From NCBI GenBank assembly GCA_022828595.1, contig JAKGHH010000001.1:68878401-68942400 (forward strand): 64,000 nt of DNA, given 5' to 3'. Of this stretch, positions 56,369 through 64,000 are shown piece by piece. A program made the translations under genes and the position numbers. The notes beneath the pieces were generated by a model. It ran no database searches. It saw only the letters and a list, made by a program, of their open reading frames with translations, and had not been told where the DNA came from. The stretch comes from Nelumbo lutea. Lineage: Eukaryota > Streptophyta > Magnoliopsida > Proteales > Nelumbonaceae. Numbering within the stretch: the first letter of the stretch is position 1; each line of letters begins with the position of its first letter.

Positions 56369-57661
56369 CTTTCACAAGAAAGGGGCTAGTGTCCGGTTCA
56401 TGGCGGCTTGAAACGTTGAAGGAGCGTTACATAGTCCAAATGGTATCACCAAGAATTCGTAATGACCCTCATGAGTCCGGAAAGCCGTTTTGAAAATGTC
56501 TTTGTCGTGAATCCGGATTTGGTGATAGCCGGCTCGCAAGTCCAATTTAGTAAACACAGTTGCGCCTCCAAACTCATCAAATAGCTCATCGATGGTGGGA
56601 ATAGGGAATTTGTCTTTGATGGTTGCGGCGTTTAAAGCGCGATAATCCACGCAAAATCTGTATGTACCATCTTTCTTCTTGACCAAGAGGACTGGCGATG
56701 AAAAAGGGCTCTGGCTTGGGCGTATAATCCCCTAGTCTAACATCTCGTGCACGACCTTCTCCATCTCTGTTTTCTGGAATTGCGGGTATCGATAAGGGCG
56801 GACGTTCACTGGGCGTGAGCCCGACAAGAGATGGATGCGGTGAACTTGAAAACGATGAGGGGGTAGGCCGGTGGGTGGTCTGAAAACGTCTTCATAATGC
56901 TGCAAAACCTGGAGGACGGTCTTCGGCAATCCTTCTGGGAAGGATATATCTGATGCCGCCTTCTCCTGTGTACTGTCCTGTTGCAACTGGTACAGTTCAT
57001 ACGCAGCGACGATCCCGTCGTGGGACACCAAAGCTTGTAAATGGTTGAAAGAAAGTCGTTTCGGAGCTAGCGTGGCATCTCCTTGTAAGACCACCGTTTG
57101 ACCCTGCCATTGAAATTCCATGGAAAGGGCTGCGAAGTCCCGAGCAACAATCCCTAACCCTTGCAACCATTGTATACCCAAGACAATGTCCGGCCCATGG
57201 ATCGGTAAAACGAACAGGACTACCGGAAAAGAAAAGCCTTGCATGTGAAGTGGAACCTCTGGGCATTGGCGATCACAAACCAAAAAGTCCCCATTGCCAA
57301 TATAAACCTTAAATGAGGAAATGGGGGTAGTGTACAACTGAAGTTTCTCTGCCAATCGGGGTTGAATGAGATTGTGCGTGCCGCCGCTGTCGATGAGGAC
57401 ATGAACTCGATGACTATTAATGTCGCCCCATATCCGCAACGAACGAGGGCTGCCTGGGCCGGCCATGGAGTTGAGGCTCGAGATGTCACCGGTTATGACG
57501 GGGTCGTCTTCCCTCGTACTACCGTTGTCATCTTGAGCAGTTGGCTCAACCTCCTCGTCTTCGGAGATTAGAAGCATAAAGGATTTGCCGTGACATTTAT
57601 GATTAGCGGACCACTTTTGATCACAATTAAAGCACAAGCCCCGTTGATGCCGTTCTTGCAT
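56369..57661 (-). pseudogene. Zinc knuckle, protease and reverse transcriptase palm of element D
   Basis: The frame starts MQERHQRGLCFNCDQKW with an intact chromovirus-type knuckle (CX2CX7HXC). The aspartic protease has VLIDSGGTHNLIQ, and the linker is ELPFVI-independent sequence ending SRPVNVRPYRYPQFQK. The reverse transcriptase palm follows ([32 protein letters not shown]). An amber stop after EMLD (about 56729-56731) and a UGA after LAPFL (56369-56371) interrupt it. Confidence 0.85.
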
Positions 57662-57662
57662 C

Positions 57663-58655
57663 TCACTGGGGGTTAACCTTCAAATGGGTATATTCGGGGT
57701 ATTGGGTGGTGCTGGACGGTTGGTGTTTTGCCTCGGCGGAGGTAGCGCTGGTAAGGCGGGAGGTGGTGGAGTTGGTAGTAACGCCGGCTTTTGGCTCGTG
57801 GATGAATCCGTGATAATCGGAGTGGATGTCGTTGTATATTGTATCGGTTGAGTACCGTTGCTGCCAGCGTGGGCCTGAAGGGTAGGGCATCTGTGAACCT
57901 TCATATTTATCTTCAAATAAGCGGGCTAAAGAAAAAGCCTCGTTCAAGGATTTTGGTCGGGCGATCAACAATTCCCGCTGCAGCAATGGTTTTAGTCCGG
58001 ATATAAAAAACGAGATTAACAAAGACTCCGAGATACCCACGACATGGTTCATAAGTCTCTCGAATTCTGCCTGGTATGCACTCACCGATCCACGTTGAAT
58101 GAATTTTGAAAGTGCCCCCTGATAATCCTCAAACTGAGACGGGCCGAACCGCAACTTGACTTGGTGAAGAAAATCGGTCCAATCACGGAGGAGGTTATTA
58201 TTGGTCATCCATTGGAACCACTCCGAGGCCATTCCTTCAAGATGAAACGCCACAATCTGAATCCGTTGATCTTCTGTGGTACCGACAAAGTCAAAATATT
58301 GTTGAATACGGAAAATCCATGTGAAGGGATCGGTGCCATCGAAACGAGGAACGTCGAGTCGCAACGATCTGTTGGTGTCGTGAGCATTGGTTGAGAGCGG
58401 TCGGGATGGATGGTGTGTTCACAGAGGCTTGGGCAACCTGCTGGACGAACCGCCGCCGGTGGTTTCTGGTTCCTTACCACGGACTTGAGATTGTAGTTGG
58501 TCGATCTGCTGTTGCATGGCATCGATCGACACTTTCCGAGATGCGTATTGGTCCTGCATGGACTGTATCTGCACATTGAGCGAATCAAATTGCTGTTTCA
58601 TAGCAGCCATAAAATTTTCTTGCATGGTTTGAAGGATTTCGGCTTGATCAGACAT
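57663..58655 (-). pseudogene. gag of element D
   Basis: The predicted start is MSDQAEILQTMQENF at 58655, with a coiled-coil-like Gln-rich N-terminus (YASRKVSIDAMQQQIDQLQS). After a UGA at about 58416 the frame continues as the capsid region (RFDGTDPFTWIFRIQQYF, LKLRFG-like QVKLRFGPSQFEDYQG, FISGLKPLLQRELLIARP). A one-base shift near 57665 separates it from the knuckle and protease frame. Confidence 0.85.
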
Positions 58656-58701
58656 GGTTTCGGATGCTCAGGTTCACGCCATCTCAATGAAAGCACCAGT
58701 T

Positions 58702-59110
58702 TGATACGTCTCCGTATCAGTTTTGCACAACTTCGAGCGCGTGCGGACTCCGGAAGAAGAAGAATAGAAGGGAAGGGACGAACAACGGATGAAAGAGGGA
58801 AGGAGATTATTATTATTATGCTGGCTTGATCTTCCAATACAATCATAGCTATTTAAATACTTCCACAAAGCATCGTTCCTTAATTAACTCACTGGTAATA
58901 AAAGTAAATCTCTCCTAAAATGTCTCTAACGGCTCTATGATTGACAAGGGAATCTTTATTGCTCCTGATTATTAGCTAGCCATCCATGCATAGTCCATTC
59001 AGTCATAAATATAATTTCCATCCATCCATTTCGCTGGTTTCCTTATGCGGCCTGAGCGTCTGACTTGGGGATCTTCTTGTTGATTGAGTTCCTGTATGAT
59101 TGGCGTATCA
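58702..59110 (-). repeat. 5' LTR of chromovirus D
   Basis: The LTR is 409 bp. Immediately inside it the minus strand reads AACTGGTGCTTTCATTGAG, the position of the primer-binding site; I could not assign its tRNA. About nine differences from the 3' LTR are visible. Confidence 0.9.
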
Positions 59111-59543
59111 GCAACTCAGTTAGGGGGCCTCTATCATTTAGCAATTCAGTTAGGGGGATCTGATCGAGCCAATTGTCAGTCCAAAATTTATAGTGAGTTC
59201 CATTTCCAACTTCAAATGTTCTCTTTTTGTTGAATATTTTTCCTCGAGGCCCAAGAACACGATTTTGAGGGGTGAAATGATTTAAAAAATTTTCATGTTT
59301 TAAATATTTGGCTTTTATTACTCGGACCCAAAGGTTCTCATGATTTTTAATAAATTTCCAACCAAGTTTCGTGAGGTTGGTTTGATTTAGTTAGGTCATC
59401 ATTCTGATACCTAACCTAGCCCTCTGTTCCTTTTGCTTGTACAAATTGAGTCCCAGTTGGTGAGAGCAAAAATTCAATTATTCTGTTTTGAGCCCCAGAG
59501 GAGTTTCTTCTGTTCTTTATCAATTTCCTGTGTTGTTTCCTTA

Positions 59544-59672
59544 CTATATGTTTGATTTGACGGAAAATGCAGGGAAAGGAAGAAAAAGGTAGAGAAACCT
59601 TTACAAACATTGTAGAGGTTTTCTTGTCTTTCCCTTCCTTTTCCTACCTTTTCCTTCAAACCAAATATAGCC
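59544..59672. mobile_element. Tourist-like MITE, copy inside the LINE
   Basis: The 129-bp near-palindrome has a left end CTATATGTTTGATTTGACGG and a right end, reversed, GGCTATATTTGGTTTGAAGG, with TTA on both sides (59541-59543 and 59673-59675). It splits the LINE reading frame. Confidence 0.75.
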
Positions 59673-59916
59673 TTAGGGATTCCAAACATCATTTGGTATT
59701 GAGCCATGTTACCTATTAGTGCTTTTACGAGAACTAGTTTTCTCCCATAGAGAGTTTTACTCTTCCATCCATCTATTTTATTTTTTACTAGTTTTAGAAC
59801 TTCCTCCAAGGTGTTTTTTTGTAATTTTTTGATTGATTATTGGAGCCCAAGATATTTTCCTTCAGTGTATGTTCTTGATTCCTACTATTATTGCAATTAG
59901 TATTTAAAATTTGGAG

Positions 59917-60925
59917 CATAGTTTTTTAAACCGAACTGGTCAGGGCACCATTTTCTGGTTCGGCGGTTCAATCGTCTAAGTCGAGTGGTTTGACCCGTGA
60001 TATCATAAATAAATAAAAATAAAAAATACTTATATATAATAAAAAATACCATAGAAATATACAGAAAAATATAGGAAAAAGAACAACATATGAAAAAAAT
60101 AAAAATATCTAAATATAAAAATAATAAAATACAGAAAAAAGTATATCTTCAGGGATTTTCCGCTGGTGGTCTCGGGCAGTCCACTGCTGCAAGTTGCTCA
60201 CCGTCCGCCATTGCAAGTCGCCACTGCTACAAGTTGCTTGCCATCCGCCACTACAAGCCGCCGCTGCTACAAGTTGCTTGCCATCTTCCACTACAAGTCG
60301 CCGCTGCTGCAAGTTGCTCGCTGTCTGTCACTGCAAGTCGCCACTGCTGCAAGTCGCTTGCCATTTGCCACTACAAGCCGCCGTTGCTGCAAGTCGCTTG
60401 CCATCCACCACTACAAGTCTCTTGTTGTCCGTCGCTTCAAGTCACTCGCCATCCATCGCTGCAAGTCGCTCGTCGTCCGCCGCTGCTGCAAGTCGCCACT
60501 ACAAGTGCTTGGGTGATTCTTTTTGCCGCTGCAAGTTCGTTGGTCGCCATCGGTGTATGTCTTCATCGGATGCCAGAGTTGATGGCCGCCGCAGGTGGTA
60601 GGGTGTGAGGGTTAAGACTTGAGAGTTGAGAGGACTAAGGAGTGACTGAGTGAGGAGGGAACTTGGGAATCCTAAAGGCTAAACCAAATAAAGGACTAGG
60701 ATTGGGATTCGAAAGTCGTGGGATATACTTGGCATTTTATTTTTTGTTTTTTATTTAAAATATTAAAAATAAAAATATTAACCCACAAACCGCTACTCGG
60801 GCTGAACAGTTTAGCAGTCCAATCGCCCGAGTCAGCAGTTTTTTTTTAACTTTTCAACGTTTTTCTCAATTTTCCGGTTTCTATTAAAATCGGACTTGAA
60901 TGGCTGACCAGTTTTGAAAACCATG
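59917..60925. mobile_element. hAT-like element with internal minisatellite, copy 4
   Basis: A perfect 8-bp duplication ATTTGGAG flanks it (59909-59916 and 60926-60933). The ends CATAGTTTTTTAAACCGAACTGG and, reversed, CATGGTTTTCAAAACTGGTCAG, match the MITEs at 687, 27200 and 52806. At 1009 bp it is about three times longer than those, because of the minisatellite at about 60175-60510. It splits the LINE reverse transcriptase. Confidence 0.85.
60175..60515. repeat. 40-bp minisatellite
   Basis: Six regular units followed by shorter variants have the pattern ccactgctgcaagttgctcr ccrtccgccaytacaagtcg (each half 20 bases). Because 40 is not a multiple of three, all three plus frames stay open and encode the same Ser/Leu/Ala/His-rich peptide motif in rotation. 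Confidence 0.85.
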
Positions 60926-61225
60926 ATTTGGAGAGCACATTTTTTGAGAAGAACATGGCCAATTTTTGAAAGTTTGGGTTTTGGAAAGAAGCTATTGTAA
61001 AGTTATTTAAAATAACTTTTATGATGTAGGAAGCTTCTAATTTTGCTTTGGTAAAAATTAAACAATCGCCGGCAAATTGGAGAATTGATACCATTGGACC
61101 ACTTCTTGAAGTTCTAAAACCTACATTTGCTTTGTTTTCCACTATCTATCTATGAATATGTCTAGATAGAACTTCATTGCATAGGACAAATAAGAGCTTC
61201 ATTGCATAACAAACAGATAAGAGGA

Positions 61226-61982
61226 TAGAGGGTCTCTTTGAAAATCAGAAACATTTGAGAAGGCTGGACTTTGGACTGCTATTTGGTATGTCACTCATAC
61301 ATTGAAATTTCCTATATATTCTTACTAGTGTTGCTTCAAATCTCCTAACGCCAACCTACATTTAAACAGGCTTGGCTCAAATTGTAAATAAAGACAAAAT
61401 AACAATAAGAAAGGTGAAGGTAGTATCCATGTAATCAGAATCTCTATTCAAATACTATATATTTTATGAAACATGAGATCAAATTATCAAAGAAAAGCAT
61501 ATTTTTGGAATCAAAAGTTCAAGAAGATGTTTCTGATTTTATTTTTTAAAAGTAGAAAAGTCGTACAGGACTAAGAAAATGTTTCTTTTTTTTTATTTTG
61601 AGAATAATATTTTCAAACTAATTGCATGCCCCAGTTTTCTTAAAATCAGAATAAAGAAAAATAGCTTTTTTTTTCAAATAAATCTTAACCATTAAAATTT
61701 TTATAAGAGATGGTCATATTGGGAACATCCTATAACAACATAATATTTATATTTGCTTATAAAACACAATTATTTTAATCATGTTAATACAGTCAAAACA
61801 CTGTGCGGATAGCATTCTTGTGAATAAATGGGTCCCTGATGCGTCCACCAAAAACAAAAAATGGGTCGCTCATGATGTTGAATTGTTGACACTCCCCAAG
61901 AATTTCTACGCGCGTTATTGTTTGGTTTTTGATCTGGCGTAATCCGGCTGCTCCTTGTTGGAGACGATTTGACTGCCAGCAA
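61226..61982. other. Unassigned AT-rich DNA
   Basis: No gene or repeat boundary is seen between the truncated LINE and the LTR of element 3. Confidence 0.45.
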
Positions 61983-62829
61983 TGACGAGAACTGAAGTAA
62001 CTTGCAAGAGAGGAGTCAGAGATCCCGGAGTGGCTTACTTGGCAGGGATACTCCGATGGTTAAGTTAGCATACAATAGTAGTAGTAGTAGAGAGCTTGAA
62101 GATGATAATAGTGAGTTAGAGAGCTAGAGAGCAAAGATTGTGCATAAAAACATACCTTCGCCCCTGAGGGGTGAAGTCTTTATATACTGGAGTCCCCGTG
62201 GGTAGGTGGAGTGGTTCCTGGATCCTCACTGTGATGGGATCCGCTTACGTGTTAGGTGGGTAAAATGCCACCAACCGGTAAGGTTGCCCGTTCCCGTCTG
62301 AATCGGGGAGTGGATGAGCTAATATAGCCGTTACAAGGTACGGTCCTGTAAGACGCGGAACACAGTGGTGAGATCCTTGGGGTTGCCATGCGATGGTCGA
62401 TCTAAATGGAAGGCGAGCTGCCTATAAGGTATCAGATTGCCTAGTGGCGAGCTGACTAGTGGTAAGCTGCCTGAGCTCGTGCTCTTCAGGTCTGCCCTGA
62501 TATGAATGCCAAAGTGACTTTGGACCGAGGTGATCATAGTGTGACCTTGCGTTGAGGCATACTTATTCTGAGGTAGTCTTGACCGAGGTGGTCATTCTGT
62601 CCGGGTTCGACCTGTAGCGGACTTGATATCATTATCCTGGTCGCGATCTGATACCGGGGTGACTTCAGTTTGGGGTATCGGGTGTCCGAGGTTGCTTTGT
62701 AGTGAACTGATCTGCCACTTGTGTCGAGTCACGTCAACATGCCGATCTGGTCATGTTGAGTTGTCGCTTATGCCGAGTCACGCCCACGTGTCTCCTTGTT
62801 ATGAGGTCGGGCCAAATTCCTCTTCATCA
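61983..62829 (-). repeat. 3' LTR of element 3
   Basis: It shares with the LTR of element 1 the phrases actccgatg-ttaagtta, gtctttatatactg (a minus-strand TATA signal near 62170) and ccacgtgtc near its outer U3 end. The left edge is tentative. Confidence 0.6.
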
Positions 62830-63078
62830 ATTGCTCCCCACTCCTCAAGCTAGGGGCCTTGACCTAGTTCGGGGAGTTCACGATGTGACAAGTGGATTTG
62901 GCTCGAAGTCCAGACTGCTCTGTCAGATAGGTCACGTGCGGATGTCATGCAATCTATTAACTCCGCAGATGCCAAAAAATGTGCTAAACTGTTTTCGACC
63001 TCGAGGGTTATACAACCGGTTTTCTTAGGAGCCGTTAGATTGCTTCAATCTCGACCATTACTTCTCTGGTACAGTGGC

Positions 63079-63086
63079 TATAAATA
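63079..63086 (+). promoter_or_regulatory. TATA box of the antisense gene in element 3
   Basis: TATAAATA in gtggctataaataggg matches the position and context of the one at 16189 in element 1. Confidence 0.65.
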
Positions 63087-63234
63087 GGGGGTCCTGAGAC
63101 TCACTTTTCTCACCATAAATTCATGAGTCTGTTCTGAGGTCGCGTCGAGATCCTCCAACTCGCTTTTCTCTTTGTTTTCCGAGGTCAGCCTTCTTTTCGG
63201 TGAGTCTGTGCTTCCCTGTTCTTCCTTTTCAAAC

Positions 63235-64000
63235 ATGTCCAGTTCTAGTATAGACAGACTCTTAGGTAGTTCTAGCGAGGCTGAGGGTGTCGTGGGGCAA
63301 TCCGCGCCCCCTACTAGGGAGGTCAGCTCGCCACAAGGTGATTTCCCTCTTCAGCTTTTAGGGGAAGCTTCTGCTCCCGAAGTTGAGCCATCTCAGCTCG
63401 AAGAGACCGAGGTTCAGGAAGAGGGCCCATCTTCTTCCCGGACCCGAGATCTAGATAACTGCGGTCCTTCCACCCTGACTTCCGATAGGTTGATGTACCT
63501 TGTAGCTCGCTATCGTCTTCCCAATAGCTTGGTTTTCAGCCTTCCCCTAGGTCGATACCCTTGGGCTCATGATCACCATGAGCTCACAGTCTTTGAGGAG
63601 CAGCTCGCTGCCAGGCTGCGCTTCCCTCTCCACCCCTTTATTGTAGAAGTAATCAAGTTTTTCAACATCACTATCAACCAACTTCATCCGAACTTGATTC
63701 AGAACATAGGTGGTACGATCTCACTTTTCCACAAGTACAGCCATCCCCTGTCCTTAGACATTTTTAGCTCGATCTATGCCATTAAGAGGAACTCGGCCTG
63801 TCTGTGTGGGGATGCCAGACAGAGCTATTACATTTCTCCTTGGCCCAGGTTCAAGATCCAGTTCGGCTATCCGAACAAGATTCCCTCCTAGAAAAGGAGG
63901 TATTTCATTGTTCGTAACTCTGAAGGGTGGTCTTTTCCAACCCACTGGAGGGTAGGTATCAAGGATCCCGGGGTGAGCTTGGATGCGACAACTAGGGCAG
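63235..64000 (+). CDS. Antisense ORF of element 3, partial (putative gypsy-type transposon protein)
   Basis: From the ATG at 63235 (MSSSSIDRLLGSSSEAEG) the frame runs through an acidic Ser/Pro-rich N-terminus to LMYLVARYRLPNSLVFSLPL and VFEEQLAARLRFPLHPFIVE. It then gives FFNITINQLHPNLIQNIGG, the same conserved block as at 16345. An amber codon follows NKIPS at 63889-63891, exactly where the element 1 copy has one, and the frame continues as KRRYFIVRNSEGWSFPTHW to the edge. The gene is antisense to the retroelement. The function is unknown. An upstream in-frame ATG at 63172 would add 21 residues. Confidence 0.65.

Larger units (their letters stand above)
53653..59110 (-). mobile_element. Ty3/gypsy chromovirus (element D), nearly intact
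   Basis: Two 409-bp LTRs start TGATACGTCTCC and end GGCGTATCA in plus orientation, flanked by a perfect 5-bp duplication GCAAC (53648-53652 and 59111-59115). The domain order on the minus strand is gag, protease, reverse transcriptase, RNase H, integrase and chromodomain, which is the chromovirus plan, Reina-like in compact size. By eye the LTRs differ at about nine positions. The coding frame is broken by four stop codons and about three frameshifts. It lies within the zinc-binding region of a LINE. Confidence 0.92.
53520..61225 (-). mobile_element. LINE (L1-type) split into several pieces by later insertions
   Basis: The minus strand, read from right to left, gives the following. At about 61200-60926: LLFVLCNEVLSRHI, NKANVGFRTSRSGPMVSI and LQFAGDCLIFTKAK, a reverse transcriptase whose YADD-type block is now AGDC. 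At 59880-59675: KNKIDGWKSKTLYGRKLVLV. At 59540-59110: the stretch up to FEVGNGTHYKFWTDNWLDQ of the zinc-binding region. At 53652-53520: LLNDRGWNQVDLEAKVAEFM. The gaps are the hAT-like element, a Tourist MITE and the chromovirus D. The copy is 5'-truncated near 61225 and its frames are decayed. Confidence 0.75.
61983..64000 (-). mobile_element. Ty3/gypsy element 3 (Tat/Retand-like), 3' end only
   Basis: An LTR at about 61983-62829 ends ccaaattcctcttcatca, like the LTR of element 1. A purine tract (gagtggggagc on the minus strand) lies just inside. The antisense gene follows on the plus strand and runs off the window. The rest of the element (integrase to gag and the 5' LTR) should lie to the right. 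Confidence 0.75.

Noticed and set aside
60175..60515. Possible CRISPR-like array
   Set aside because: The repeats are contiguous, imperfect and without unique spacers; this is a eukaryotic minisatellite inside a transposon.
60090..60608. Three overlapping plus-strand frames of 116-172 codons
   Set aside because: They are the same 40-bp minisatellite read in three frames; there is no conserved domain.

Overview
This is a window of nuclear DNA from a flowering plant. It is AT-rich, uses plant-type introns and TATA boxes, and is dominated by transposable elements. Two host genes look intact: an F-box gene of the SNEEZY/SLEEPY type at 3109-3576 (minus), which acts in gibberellin/DELLA signalling, and a serine acetyltransferase of the SERAT2 type at 43247-44308 (minus), which acts in cysteine synthesis. 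Both are single-exon here. Nothing fixes the species. The low GC and absence of grass-like codon use suggest a non-grass angiosperm, but that is only an impression.

Layout. 1-7.8 kb: mostly unassigned DNA around the F-box gene, with one hAT-like MITE. 7.8-9.9 kb: a Mutator-like element (MULE B) with a 9-bp target duplication and a Tourist MITE inside. 10.9-22.4 kb: two nested Ty3/gypsy elements of the Tat/Retand type (element 0, truncated; element 1, complete outline but deleted in pol). Element 1 carries an extra antisense gene with its own TATA box and intron. 22.6-25.4 kb: a short complete LTR retrotransposon (element 2, perfect 5-bp target duplication, tRNA-Met primer site) whose interior is a gag fragment fused to intron-free pieces of a starch synthase gene. 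25.4-30.6 kb: unassigned DNA, a hAT-like MITE and diverged tandem repeats. 30.7-36.3 kb: MULE A, same family as MULE B, split by a decayed Ty1/copia element. 37.4-39.0 kb: a LINE 3' end. 39.5-40.1 kb: a U-box/ARM-repeat pseudogene. 40.5-42.5 kb: a Pack-MULE carrying one exon of an amino-acid transporter gene with both flanking splice sites. 43.2-44.4 kb: the serine acetyltransferase gene and its promoter. 44.7-53.4 kb: a fold-back MULE, several MITEs, microsatellites and two tiny palindromic elements with 9- to 10-bp target duplications. 53.5-61.2 kb: one minus-strand LINE interrupted by a nearly intact chromovirus (element D), a Tourist MITE and a hAT-like element that holds a 40-bp minisatellite. 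62-64 kb: the 3' LTR and antisense gene of a second Tat/Retand element running off the right edge.

The two host genes have no visible functional link. The main biological interest is gene capture by transposable elements by two different routes. Element 2 holds spliced, RNA-level starch synthase sequence. The Pack-MULE holds genomic transporter DNA with intron edges. A second theme is the antisense gene shared by two gypsy elements. All calls come from reading the sequence and recognising families; no database search was run.
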